Made by a program: the position numbers and the translations under genes. The notes under the pieces were generated by a model, which made no database searches, had not been told where the DNA came from, and saw only the letters and a program-made list of their open reading frames with translations. 64,000 nucleotides of DNA from Hufsiella arboris (GTDB taxonomy: Bacteria; Bacteroidota; Bacteroidia; Sphingobacteriales; Sphingobacteriaceae): positions 372,001 through 436,000 of the forward strand of contig NZ_WVHT01000001.1 of the NCBI RefSeq assembly GCF_009834875.1, read 5' to 3'. This document shows positions 8,955 to 17,523 of this stretch, in pieces; the first letter of the stretch is position 1; each line of letters starts with the position of its first letter.

Positions 8955-9731
8955 ATGTCAATGTCTGACCAGAAAAAATCTCGTGCAGTAGTCACAATGG
9001 CGAAGAATGAATCAGTGTTTCTTCCAATCTGGTGGCATTATTACTCGCAATTTTTTCACCCGGAGGACATTTATATCATCGATCATGATACAACGGACGG
9101 CTCTACATCAGGCCCCGGTTTTGTACGGATACCAGTAAGCCACCCGGTTGTTGACTGGGGCTGGCACCGCGACCGGCTCCAGGAAAATCAAAACAAACTG
9201 ATAGCCCGGTATGACGTGGTTCTTTGTACCGATGTAGATGAAATTGTGGCTCCGGATCCTCGCACAGGAACTTTAGGTGATTATATCGACCGGTTTGAAG
9301 GCGAGTTTGTAAACTGCCGCGGATACGAAATCATACATATCAAAAACAGCGAAAAACAGCTAAATCTTCAACAGCCGATTTTAGAGCAACGGTTCCATTG
9401 GTACCATAACCCTTCATATTCAAAACCCCTGCTTGCCACCGTTCCAATGCAGTGGCATGGAGGCTTGCATGTAAGAGTTGATGGCAAAACTTCTGTTGAT
9501 CCGTCCTTATATCTTTTACACCTTCATCGGGTTGATTATGATCTTTGCCACGACCGCCACAAACAACGCGCTTCCGGCCCATGGAATCAACGGGATGTCG
9601 ACGAGAACTGGGGTTATCAAAACCGGATTATTGACGACCAGCAATTCGAGAAATGGTTTTATGAAGATAGTTGCTCCAATACTCCTATCGAAATCGAGAT
9701 GGTACCCGATTATTGGCGCGGTTTAATTTAA
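8955..9731 (+). CDS. Glycosyltransferase (Glyco_tranf_2_4 / GT92-like)
   Basis: A 258-residue GT-A type glycosyltransferase. It opens with an AVVTMAKNESVFLPIWWHYY segment followed by YIIDHDTTDGS, which is typical of the Glyco_tranf_2_4 family. The DxD motif is D93-V-D95 in CTDVDEIVAPDP. It lacks membrane segments. It lies 28 bases after the methyltransferase gene and 64 bases before the first eCIS gene, all on the plus strand. Co-transcription with the eCIS is possible but not shown. Donor and acceptor are unknown. Confidence 0.75.
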   Translation: MSMSDQKKSRAVVTMAKNESVFLPIWWHYYSQFFHPEDIYIIDHDTTDGSTSGPGFVRIPVSHPVVDWGWHRDRLQENQNKLIARYDVVLCTDVDEIVAPDPRTGTLGDYIDRFEGEFVNCRGYEIIHIKNSEKQLNLQQPILEQRFHWYHNPSYSKPLLATVPMQWHGGLHVRVDGKTSVDPSLYLLHLHRVDYDLCHDRHKQRASGPWNQRDVDENWGYQNRIIDDQQFEKWFYEDSCSNTPIEIEMVPDYWRGLI

Positions 9732-9795
9732 TATTCAATCCAACGGAGCTGCTGCAACCGGTTCAAGCTTAAAATCACATATAAACAATAGCATC

Positions 9796-10407
9796 ATGCT
9801 ACGCACCGCATTTGAGTTTTTATCCGACGAGCTTAACTCGTATCTCAAACGAAAAGATCCAACCAATTTTGGTAACGATGATATCGCTGTAATCTCGTCG
9901 TTAATGAATCCGGACGGAACATTCGCGGTATCGACAGATGGTGCCGACGTATCCAAAATCATCATTACTCTTATAAATATTGAAGAAGACAGGATTGCAG
10001 ATTCCCAATACAATTACCAAAAGTTTGACGATCGAATCGAGGTGATAAATCCACCTGTTAATATCAATGCATTTGTATTGTTTTCGGTATTCGCCAATAA
10101 CTATTCGACTGCGCTGCGACTCTTATCCTATGTGATTTCATTTTTCCAGGGCAACCAGGTTTTTGACAGCGGACAATACCCGCAAATCAATGCAAAGGTC
10201 GACGCCGATAAACCCTGGCAAAAAGTTGGGCGCCTGTTAATTACCCTCCACTCCACCACTTTTGAGCAGCAAAACAATCTTTGGGCCGCGCTTGGTGCCA
10301 AATACATGCCTAACGTGGTTTATAAAATACGCACAATGAGCTTTATTGACTTTGAACCTAAAATGTCAGCTCCGCCAATTACAGAGGTTACAATTACAGA
10401 TAAATAA
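9796..10407 (+). CDS. eCIS DUF4255 protein (Afp16/Pvc16-like tail cap/terminator)
   Basis: A 203-residue protein matching the DUF4255 (Pvc16 N-terminal) family: MLRTAFEFLSDELNSYLKRK start, a central PPVNINAFVLFSVFANNYS segment, then ALRLLSYVISFFQGN, and a late LITLHSTTFEQQNNLWAALG segment. In Afp/PVC particles the equivalent protein caps the distal end of the tube and sheath and ends tail extension. Having it as the first gene of the structural operon is common in Bacteroidota eCIS loci. The next gene starts immediately after the stop. Confidence 0.88.
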   Translation: MLRTAFEFLSDELNSYLKRKDPTNFGNDDIAVISSLMNPDGTFAVSTDGADVSKIIITLINIEEDRIADSQYNYQKFDDRIEVINPPVNINAFVLFSVFANNYSTALRLLSYVISFFQGNQVFDSGQYPQINAKVDADKPWQKVGRLLITLHSTTFEQQNNLWAALGAKYMPNVVYKIRTMSFIDFEPKMSAPPITEVTITDK

Positions 10408-11469
10408 GTGCTTGAAATGATCCAGATCAAATATAAACCGCTGTTCAGCATCGAGTTTCCACACACTTTCTATAAATCGGGTAAGAGCCCGGACTTAATT
10501 GTACAACCTACAAAAAGCAGTCAGAAACTTATTAGTACCATGGGCTTGCATTTCTTGCAGACGGAATTTGGCGGAAAGTTATATGCGAAGGTAAAAACCC
10601 AGGCCAATAAAGATTTTATCCAAAACCCACTGGCAGAGGGGCTGAAGTTTACTTTTTTATTGAAACTTAAAAACAGTTTTTTCCAGAATATCTCAAATCT
10701 GAACCTGCTTAAGCCTCTTGGAAATCATTATTATTTTAACAACCTGGTCAATAATCTTTCTACCGCAAATAAGCCGCTGCTTGTCTCAAACGCCACCAGC
10801 AAAATTGTATCTGATGCGGACTTGCTGCCCTTTGCGAGCGGAAGTTTTTCATCGGCACAAAGCAATACAGCCGCCACTCAAACCGGCAGGCTCGAATTTC
10901 TCGACAGCGGCGAAAGCTTCCAGCAGGAGCTGAGTAACTCGAACAATATTTTCAACCACTCTTTCGATCTGCATAAGTTTTCGGGAGGTAGAACCCGATT
11001 CCTTGTTGACGGCGCAGAAAAAGCACTATTTTATTCAATCGACGCTGGCGAGCAAGCCGATACATTCGGGATCATCGAAATTTTTTATAAGAACAGCTTG
11101 CCCGCAGAATATCAATTCCAGGCAACCGACCATTCGATCACCACTAAAAACTACGAGATTCCTTTTACCAACCGGGCCACAAAATGGCGCTATATCATTA
11201 CGCGCAAATTCAACCCCGCAATTACTTCGGTAACCGTTGGTAAAACGAATGGCTCGCCCATCAATTTCAGTTTAGCAGGCGGCACACCAGAAGGCGTGTT
11301 TATCGCATCTTCAAACAATGCGCTTCCGCTAACGGAAGAACCTGTCACCGGAATCAAATTAAGCGACAATACCAACAAAGTCATTATTGCTAATCTGCCC
11401 AACCCTCCTTTAAATCTAATAAAAACGGAAGGCGCAGATACCTTCTCAGATATTTTAATAACAATTTAA
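10408..11469 (+). CDS. Conserved-looking eCIS-locus protein of unknown function
   Basis: A 353-residue protein with no family I can name. The frame opens at a GTG (10408) abutting the upstream stop, but the ATG at 10417 (MIQIKYKPLFSIEF) looks like a more natural start. There is no signal peptide or membrane span. It is beta-rich, with many Asn/Ser/Thr residues and a central low-complexity part (SGSFSSAQSNTAATQTG). Its place between the cap (DUF4255) and the sheath gene suggests a cap- or sheath-associated structural protein. That is inference from position only. Confidence 0.7.
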   Translation: MLEMIQIKYKPLFSIEFPHTFYKSGKSPDLIVQPTKSSQKLISTMGLHFLQTEFGGKLYAKVKTQANKDFIQNPLAEGLKFTFLLKLKNSFFQNISNLNLLKPLGNHYYFNNLVNNLSTANKPLLVSNATSKIVSDADLLPFASGSFSSAQSNTAATQTGRLEFLDSGESFQQELSNSNNIFNHSFDLHKFSGGRTRFLVDGAEKALFYSIDAGEQADTFGIIEIFYKNSLPAEYQFQATDHSITTKNYEIPFTNRATKWRYIITRKFNPAITSVTVGKTNGSPINFSLAGGTPEGVFIASSNNALPLTEEPVTGIKLSDNTNKVIIANLPNPPLNLIKTEGADTFSDILITI

Positions 11470-11483
11470 ACTAAAATACCACC

Positions 11484-13013
11484 ATGGCTGATGTATTTAA
11501 AACACCGGGGGTCTACATCAAGGAGATCCCTACGTTTCCACCTTCGGTAGCGGAAGTGGAAACCGCAATTCCTGCTTTCATTGGTTATACCGAGAAATCA
11601 GAATTTAATGGCAACGACTTTGGCAATAAGCCCCAGCGCATTACTTCGCTCCTTGAGTATGAACAACTTTACGGGTTGGCTGAAAAAGAAACCGCCATTA
11701 CAATAACCATTACTGATACCGACGATGCCGGATCGACCACCCGGACCATCAATGCATCTATCGACCAAGATGATAAGTCGCAATTCAAAATGTATTATGC
11801 TTTGCAAATGTATTTTGCCAATGGTGGCGGCCCTTGTTATATCGTTTCTGCAGATAAATATAGCGCTGGCACTTTAAGCGCTGATAAATTGAGCGATGGG
11901 CTCGCAGAAATTGCCAAGGTTGACGAACCGACTCTGCTACTTTTTCCTGACGGACCTTCACTAGATTCATCAACTTATTATACGCTGATAAACGAGGCGT
12001 TAAGCCAGTGTTTCACACTACAGGATCGTTTTACAATTATCGATGTAAAACAAAGCACCGGAACATTTAACGACATCAACAGTTCTGCCGACGATTTCAG
12101 GAACACCGCTACGTTAGGCAGCAACCTCGATTTAATGAAGTATGGAGCGGCGTATTTCCCTTATCTGGAAACCACGCTTACTTACCGGTATGATGATGCC
12201 GCGGTAAATATCGTTTACAATCTAAATGGTACCGAAGAAACTGATACTACCACAGGCCTCATTAATCTCGGATCAATTTTAAATCCCCCAACAACCCTGA
12301 AAGCGTCTGTGCGCTCCGGGTTGAATCTTCAAAAGGTTTCGGGATCGCTTTCTTCTCCGGTTGATCCGCCCGTTGTTGCAGGGAACACTGAACTTTACAA
12401 CCAGATAAAACTTCAGCTTCAAAAACTAAATATCGTTTTGCCACCATCTTCGGCCATTGCGGGAGTTTACGCCGCCGTCGATAGTTCGCGCGGTGTTTGG
12501 AAAGCACCGGCTAACGTCTCACTGGCCTATGTAAATGCTGCTTCGCTGAAAATATCGCACGAAGATCAGATGTCGTTAAATGTCGACCCAACCTCCGGAA
12601 AATCAATTAACGCCATCAGGTATTTTACCGGCAAAGGCGTCATAGTATGGGGATCCAGAACACTTGCTGGAAATGACAATGAATGGCGGTATGTTCCGGT
12701 GCGCCGCTTTTTCATCTTCGCGGAAGAATCAATTAAAAAAGGCACTGAATGGGTTGTTTTTGAACCTAACGATGCTAACACCTGGGTTCGGGTAAGAGCC
12801 ATGATCGAAAATTTCCTTATCAAGCAATGGCGGGCCGGAGCGCTGGCTGGTGCTAAACCGGAACAGGCATTCTTTGTAAGGGTTGGCCTAGGAACCACCA
12901 TGACAGCATTAGACATCCTGGAAGGAAGGATGAACATCGAAATCGGCATGGCGGTTGTTCGCCCGGCAGAATTTATTATTCTGAAATTCTCTCACAAACT
13001 CCAGGAATCTTAA
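11484..13013 (+). CDS. eCIS contractile tail sheath protein
   Basis: The 509-residue sheath subunit that contracts to drive the inner tube into the target. The N-terminus (DVFKTPGVYIKEIP, then IPAFIGYTE) is the sheath handshake segment. The C-terminal domain holds the conserved NAIRYFTGKGVIVWGSRTL and FEPNDANTWVRVRAMIENFL motifs of phage-tail-sheath/Afp2-4 proteins, ending AEFIILKFSHKLQES. The middle (about residues 70-300) is a variable insertion. There is a single sheath gene here, whereas Afp/PVC carry three. It lies 14 bases after the preceding gene and 48 before the tube gene. Confidence 0.95.
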   Translation: MADVFKTPGVYIKEIPTFPPSVAEVETAIPAFIGYTEKSEFNGNDFGNKPQRITSLLEYEQLYGLAEKETAITITITDTDDAGSTTRTINASIDQDDKSQFKMYYALQMYFANGGGPCYIVSADKYSAGTLSADKLSDGLAEIAKVDEPTLLLFPDGPSLDSSTYYTLINEALSQCFTLQDRFTIIDVKQSTGTFNDINSSADDFRNTATLGSNLDLMKYGAAYFPYLETTLTYRYDDAAVNIVYNLNGTEETDTTTGLINLGSILNPPTTLKASVRSGLNLQKVSGSLSSPVDPPVVAGNTELYNQIKLQLQKLNIVLPPSSAIAGVYAAVDSSRGVWKAPANVSLAYVNAASLKISHEDQMSLNVDPTSGKSINAIRYFTGKGVIVWGSRTLAGNDNEWRYVPVRRFFIFAEESIKKGTEWVVFEPNDANTWVRVRAMIENFLIKQWRAGALAGAKPEQAFFVRVGLGTTMTALDILEGRMNIEIGMAVVRPAEFIILKFSHKLQES

Positions 13014-13061
13014 TTAACCAGCTTAAAAGTTACTCAAACTAATAGCACAAATAAAAATCAA

Positions 13062-13496
13062 ATGGCAACATATCCTCTTCCGAAGTTCCACTTCTCCGTT
13101 GCTTGGGGTGGAACGAAAATTGGCTTCTCTGAAGTTAGCGGACTAAATATTGAAAATAAACTGATTGAATACAGAGACGGCGCCTCGCCCGAGTATAGTA
13201 AAATTAAAATGCCCGGAATGCGGGAGTTTAGCAACATCACCTTAAAACGGGGTGTTTTTGCCGGCGATAATGAATTTTACAGCTGGCTCAATACCATCCA
13301 GCTTAATGCCGTTGAGAGACGTGATCTGACAATCTCATTGCTGAATGAAAACCACGACCCTGTTGTGGTATGGAAAATTAAAAATGCTTTTCCTGTTAAG
13401 ATACAGAGTACAGATCTGAAGGCAGACGGCAGCGAAGTTGCCATCGAGCAGCTAGACCTGGCGCACGAAGGCCTCACTATCAATAACGGTGATTAA
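13062..13496 (+). CDS. eCIS tail tube protein 1 (gp19/Hcp-like)
   Basis: A 144-residue inner-tube subunit of the T4 gp19 family. It starts MATYPLPKFHFSVAWGGTKI followed by FSEVSGLNIENK, the classic tube opening. ITLKRGVFAGDNEFYSWLNT and a late IEQLDLAHEGL strand complete the fold. Hexamers stack to form the lumen that carries cargo. As the shorter of two tandem tube paralogues it is the likely main-body tube, with the next gene likely the sheath-end/baseplate-side tube. That division follows Afp1/Afp5 and is inferred. Confidence 0.93.
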   Translation: MATYPLPKFHFSVAWGGTKIGFSEVSGLNIENKLIEYRDGASPEYSKIKMPGMREFSNITLKRGVFAGDNEFYSWLNTIQLNAVERRDLTISLLNENHDPVVVWKIKNAFPVKIQSTDLKADGSEVAIEQLDLAHEGLTINNGD

Positions 13497-13505
13497 CAAA
13501 CGGCT

Positions 13506-14051
13506 ATGAGTCTGATCAGTGGTATTATCGACGGGTTAATTTATCCGCCTCCCGGGTTTCATTTCCTGGTAGTGATTGAAATGTTTCCGCAAACTCCGCA
13601 GGATATTCGTTTTCAAAGCGTAAGTGGCCTGAGTGTCAACATCGCAACTGAAACCGTGGCCGAAGGTGGCGAAAACCGGTTTAAACACCAGTTTCCGAAC
13701 GTTCCACAATTCAACAAACTGGTTCTGAAGCGTGGCATGTTTATCGGTTCATTTATCACCAACTGGTGCAAAAATGCGATAGAAAACTTTGAATTTGAAC
13801 CCAAAAATGTTCTGATCAGCCTGCTCAATGACAGCCATATTCCGCTTAATGTATGGCATGTTTTTAACGCCTATCCGACAAAAATTGATGTTTCTGAATT
13901 CAATGCCGAGCAAAACACCCTGGTGATTGAAACTTTGGAATTGACCTACCAGTACTTTAAACCGATGGGCATCGGCGATCTTGTAACCGGCGCTATTGGA
14001 GCCGTCGCCGGTGCGGTAAGCGGCGGAATTTCAGGCTCTGTAAGCTTCTAG
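13506..14051 (+). CDS. eCIS tail tube protein 2 (gp19-like, baseplate-proximal)
   Basis: A 181-residue gp19-type tube paralogue. It holds FHFLVVIEMFPQTPQDIRFQ, then SVSGLSVNIATETVAEGGEN, KLVLKRGMFIGSFITNWCKN, and the IETLELTYQYFKPMG strand. A hydrophobic, Gly/Ala-rich tail (about 155-181) extends past the usual tube end. It follows tube 1 after 9 bases. In Afp/PVC a second tube protein forms the first ring on the hub; the same role is inferred here. Confidence 0.9.
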   Translation: MSLISGIIDGLIYPPPGFHFLVVIEMFPQTPQDIRFQSVSGLSVNIATETVAEGGENRFKHQFPNVPQFNKLVLKRGMFIGSFITNWCKNAIENFEFEPKNVLISLLNDSHIPLNVWHVFNAYPTKIDVSEFNAEQNTLVIETLELTYQYFKPMGIGDLVTGAIGAVAGAVSGGISGSVSF

Positions 14052-14053
14052 TT

Positions 14054-14212
14054 ATGCCACTAATCATTCAGGAAATTGCAATATCAGTAACCGTTGCCGA
14101 CAATAATCCGGCAGGCGGTTCTTCCACAGCTAATCCCTCTACGAAAGAAGAGATCATCAAGGAATGCGTGGAACAGGTCATGGAAATCATCAAACAAAAA
14201 AATGAACGCTGA
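14054..14212 (+). CDS. Small eCIS protein, DUF5908-type (52 aa)
   Basis: A 52-residue gene fitting exactly between tube 2 and the LysM gene: ATG 2 bases after the upstream stop, TGA 2 bases before the next ATG. The product starts MPLIIQEIAISVTV, has a Ser/Gly/Asn linker in the middle and ends in a charged helix (EEIIKECVEQVMEIIKQKNE). Hydrophobic start plus helical end is how DUF5908 proteins of contractile-injection loci look (the Afp6-like position). Function is unknown. The family name is from recollection of the pattern, but the gene is well supported by its spacing and frame. Confidence 0.75.
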   Translation: MPLIIQEIAISVTVADNNPAGGSSTANPSTKEEIIKECVEQVMEIIKQKNER

Positions 14213-14214
14213 CA

Positions 14215-14946
14215 ATGGATATAATCAGTGGTTTATTGCCCGGAAAGTCGGCCGATAAACTTAAAATCGAATCCTGGCCGGATATTAAAAGAAAAGGGAC
14301 GGCAAGTAAAACTTTCACGGCATTCATTAACCCGGATGAGTTTACCTTAAACTACTCGGTTTTAACCGAAAGCACCAATGCGGCGGGAGCAAACGGAAGC
14401 GCCGGAGGATTTCTCGGAACAAAACCGCTTGAAGTTTCTTTAAAGTTCTTTCTCGACGGGACCAATGCAAACGGGGTTAAACTGGATGTACCCTCTAAAA
14501 TCCGGGAGTTTTATGAAACTATAGGTTACGACGGAAAAGTTCACAGAACATCATTTCTGCGTATTACCTGGGGACATCTTACCTGGTTACGTACCAATCA
14601 GTACGAGTTTGACTGTGAGCTAAAAACGACTTCCATTCAATATAAGCTGTTTAAGTTTGATGGAACGCCGCTCCGCGTGATTATTAGCGCAACGTTTGCG
14701 GAAAAAGTTGCTGCTGAAAAACAGCTTGCGGAAGACAGAAAAGAGTCGCCGGATCTCACACATGTTCGTATTGTTAAAGAAGGAGATACACTTCCTGGAA
14801 TGGTTGAAAAAATCTATGGCGACTTTAAATATTACCTGGAAGTTGCCAGGATCAATAAACTCCAAAATTTCAGAGACTTGCAACCCGGTCAAAAGTTGAT
14901 TTTTCCGCCATTCGATAAAACTGTAAAGCAATCTAAAAATGTCTGA
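14215..14946 (+). CDS. eCIS LysM tube-baseplate adaptor (Afp7-like)
   Basis: A 243-residue protein with a CIS-tube-type N-terminal domain (about 1-160, with KTFTAFINPDEFTLNYSVL and LKFFLDGTNANG segments) and a C-terminal LysM domain (about 185-236: VKEGDTLPGMVEKIYGDFKY, then LQPGQKLIFPP). This layout is that of Afp7/Pvc7 and T4 gp53-like proteins, which bind the tube to the baseplate hub. The LysM part packs in the baseplate and need not bind peptidoglycan. Its stop overlaps the next start by 8 bases, which indicates translational coupling. Confidence 0.9.
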   Translation: MDIISGLLPGKSADKLKIESWPDIKRKGTASKTFTAFINPDEFTLNYSVLTESTNAAGANGSAGGFLGTKPLEVSLKFFLDGTNANGVKLDVPSKIREFYETIGYDGKVHRTSFLRITWGHLTWLRTNQYEFDCELKTTSIQYKLFKFDGTPLRVIISATFAEKVAAEKQLAEDRKESPDLTHVRIVKEGDTLPGMVEKIYGDFKYYLEVARINKLQNFRDLQPGQKLIFPPFDKTVKQSKNV

Positions 14947-16816
14947 AGAAAGGCTCATTCCCGCGGTAGAATCCGTCGCCGAATTCCGGATCAAAATAAG
15001 CGGAACGGAGATACCGGCAACTGTTGCCAAACTTGGAGTCCACATCACCAAGGTCGTTAATAAAATATCTTCGGCGACTTTAATATTCCAGGATGGTGAT
15101 GCGTCGGATGGAAAGTTCCCTTTAACCGACGGCGACTTATTTACCCCGGGCAATGAAATAGTAATTGAAGCCGGCGATCCGGAGAAATCAACCAGCATCT
15201 TTACCGGAATTGTGATTAAGCAGTCGATCAAAGTGCGCAGTGCCTCGGCTCCTCAACTGATCGTTGAATGCCGGCATAAAGCAATTAAAACTACCATCGG
15301 CCGGAAGAACGCATATTTTCATGACTCTACGGATTCCGATATCATCAGCCAGATTTTACAAGCGGACGGTTTTAACGATGTGGATATCGAAACAAGCGAT
15401 CTTACCCACAAGGAAATGGTCCAGTACAATACAACCGACTGGGATTTTATTTTAAGCCGCGCGGAAGCAACCGGTAAAGTGATATTGACAAACGACGGAA
15501 AGATTGAAACCAAAACACCGACGGTAACCGGCGATGCGACACTTTCCCTCAATCATGGTGATACGCTTATTGAGCTCGACGCCGAAATGGATAGCCGCAA
15601 TCAGTTTGCTGCGGTGAAAAGCAAAGCCTGGGATATGGCAAACCAGGAAATTGCCGAATCGACCGCAAACGATCCTTCCGATCTCGAAGAAGAGGGAATT
15701 CTACCCAATACCGATCTTGCGGCGGTTGCAGGGCCAGAAGAATTTATCCTGAGTCATTCAGCAACCCTTGCTCCAGACGAGCGCCAGGCTTGGGCCGATG
15801 CGCAACTGCTTAAATCACGCCTGGCAAAAATACGGGGCAAAGCGAAATTTCAGGGCATCGCAACCATCAATCCCGGCGATGTAATACAACTTACAAGCCT
15901 TGGCGATCGCTTCAATGGAAAAGCCTTTGTTAGCGGCGTAAGGCAGGAATATACCCTTACCGATGGTTGGAAAACACATGCTCAGTTTGGTCACACACCA
16001 GATTGGTTCATCGAAGAAACCCAGGTAACCGCACCAAAAGCCGGCGGATTATTACCCGGAGTGATCGGTCTCCATACCGGCATTGTTACCGACAATGAGG
16101 ATCCGGAAAATGAACAGCGCGTACGAGTGAAAATGCCCTTCATAAACGCTGACGATGATGGAGTTTGGGCACGAATCGCGTTAGCGGATGCCGGAAACGA
16201 ACGCGGCCTGTTTTTCAGGCCAGACGTTGGTGACGAAGTAGTGTTAGGCTTTTTGTTTGACGACCCAAGATACCCTGTTATTCTGGGGATGTTGCATAGT
16301 TCCAATAAAGTATCGCCGATAGATCCGACTAATGATAATTTTAAGAAAGGCTATACCTCGCGCGAAAAACTGAAACTCACGTTTGACGATGAGATCAAAG
16401 AAATTTTAATAGAAACTCCCGGAGAGAATAAAGCTTTTATCAGTGATGATAAGAAAGGAATTAGCCTGGAAGATCAAAGCGGACACAAAATCACTACTGA
16501 ACCGGCTTCAGTAACGATTAAAGATTCGAAGGATAATCAAATTCATATCGATGTAAACGGTGGTATTATAAAAATCAAAGGCAACTCCAAAGTAGTTGTA
16601 GATGCACCGCAAATTGAACTTGTTGACGGCGCTGCTCATCCCCTGGTTTTTGGCGATGATCTGCTGACTTATTTAACCGATATTGTTAAGACTTATACAA
16701 CCCATACTCACGTAGGCCAAACAGCTTTGGGATTACCGGTAAGCCCTATGATTCCGGCGCAACCAATGAGCCCTCCAACGCCGGCATTATTGTCAGTCAA
16801 AGTTAAAACAGGATAG
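14939..16816 (+). CDS. eCIS VgrG-like hub/spike protein (Afp8-like)
   Basis: A 625-residue central hub and spike. Residues about 1-360 are the gp27-like hub (Phage_GPD: YFHDSTDSDIISQILQADGF, then VQYNTTDWDFILSRAEATGK). Residues about 385-470 are the gp5-type OB domain (TGIVTDNEDPENEQRVRVKM, DVGDEVVLGFLFDDPRYPVI, LGMLHSSNK). The remainder is a beta-helical needle ending with a TTHTHVGQT segment, in which H589 and H591 form an HxH pair. In P2 gpV-type spikes such a histidine pair binds iron at the apex. No PAAR tip gene was recognised nearby, so this apex may serve as the tip (inference). Confidence 0.92.
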   Translation: MSEERLIPAVESVAEFRIKISGTEIPATVAKLGVHITKVVNKISSATLIFQDGDASDGKFPLTDGDLFTPGNEIVIEAGDPEKSTSIFTGIVIKQSIKVRSASAPQLIVECRHKAIKTTIGRKNAYFHDSTDSDIISQILQADGFNDVDIETSDLTHKEMVQYNTTDWDFILSRAEATGKVILTNDGKIETKTPTVTGDATLSLNHGDTLIELDAEMDSRNQFAAVKSKAWDMANQEIAESTANDPSDLEEEGILPNTDLAAVAGPEEFILSHSATLAPDERQAWADAQLLKSRLAKIRGKAKFQGIATINPGDVIQLTSLGDRFNGKAFVSGVRQEYTLTDGWKTHAQFGHTPDWFIEETQVTAPKAGGLLPGVIGLHTGIVTDNEDPENEQRVRVKMPFINADDDGVWARIALADAGNERGLFFRPDVGDEVVLGFLFDDPRYPVILGMLHSSNKVSPIDPTNDNFKKGYTSREKLKLTFDDEIKEILIETPGENKAFISDDKKGISLEDQSGHKITTEPASVTIKDSKDNQIHIDVNGGIIKIKGNSKVVVDAPQIELVDGAAHPLVFGDDLLTYLTDIVKTYTTHTHVGQTALGLPVSPMIPAQPMSPPTPALLSVKVKTG

Positions 16817-16820
16817 TTTT

Positions 16821-17072
16821 ATGGCGCTTAAAGCAGGTACAAAATCAGATTTTTCGAGCAGCATGGCAGAAGCTATTCAAACTGCTTTTAATAATCACTA
16901 TAACGAAATAATGGGGCAGCCGCCTCCGCCCGACAATAAACAGATGCAGCTTTTATGCATTGCCGTTGCCGAAGGGGTAATTAACCACCTGAAGGCACAT
17001 CCGGAAGCATTTGTAATTAAAACAAAATTTGGCGACGGAACACTGTACAACGCAACCGTTGAAATTCAGTGA
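16821..17072 (+). CDS. Small unknown protein between spike and gp25 (83 aa)
   Basis: An 83-residue protein, 4 bases after the spike gene. The N-terminal half is helical (FSSSMAEAIQTAFNNHYNEI), followed by a Pro-rich turn (GQPPPPDNK), a second helix (MQLLCIAVAEGVINHLKAHP) and a short beta tail. There is no signal peptide. It occupies the place where PAAR (Afp10) genes often lie, but shows none of the PAAR Gly/Pro/His pattern. Possibly a spike or hub chaperone, or a small baseplate part; function unknown. Confidence 0.7.
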   Translation: MALKAGTKSDFSSSMAEAIQTAFNNHYNEIMGQPPPPDNKQMQLLCIAVAEGVINHLKAHPEAFVIKTKFGDGTLYNATVEIQ

Positions 17073-17091
17073 TCTTAAATTATTCTTACTC

Positions 17092-17523
17092 ATGGCAAAT
17101 ATTAACGATATAACCGAACGCTCGTTTCTGGGTCGCGGTTGGAGTTTTCCTCCAGCATTTTCCAAACAAACGGGGCAGGTTGTGATGACAGCAGACGAAG
17201 AAGATATTAATAAAAGCCTGGAAATATTGCTTTCAACAACTATCGGTGAACGCTTTCTCCAACCTTCATACGGCTGCAATCTTGATAACTATGTTTTTGA
17301 AGGACTAAGCGCATCCACCCAAACGGCAATTAAAATAACCGTAAAAAATGCGGTGCTGCTATTTGAACCGCGAATAAAACTATTAACCATTGAACTGCTT
17401 ACTGACTTTATTTACGAAGGCCGGATAGATATTTCCGTCGACTATGAAGTAATCAATACCAATACACGGTTCAACCTGGTTTATCCTTTCTACCTCAATG
17501 AGGCTAATAACAAGTCGGCATGA
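17092..17523 (+). CDS. eCIS baseplate wedge protein, GPW/gp25 family (Afp9-like)
   Basis: A 143-residue baseplate protein of the gp25 family. It holds a VMTADEEDINKSLEILLSTT segment, then IGERFLQPSYGCNLDNYVFE. The family's EPR-type motif appears as LFEPRIKLLTIELL. gp25 nucleates sheath assembly on the baseplate. The open frame extends upstream to 17029, but that would overlap the previous gene. The ATG at 17092 gives the usual family length and start (MANINDITERSFLGRG). The stop overlaps the next start (ATGA). Confidence 0.92.
   Translation: MANINDITERSFLGRGWSFPPAFSKQTGQVVMTADEEDINKSLEILLSTTIGERFLQPSYGCNLDNYVFEGLSASTQTAIKITVKNAVLLFEPRIKLLTIELLTDFIYEGRIDISVDYEVINTNTRFNLVYPFYLNEANNKSA

Noticed and set aside
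14620-15231. 203-codon open frame on the minus strand across the LysM and spike genes
   Set aside because: Antisense to two well-supported overlapping eCIS genes, no family resemblance, no promoter; a shadow of coding bias.
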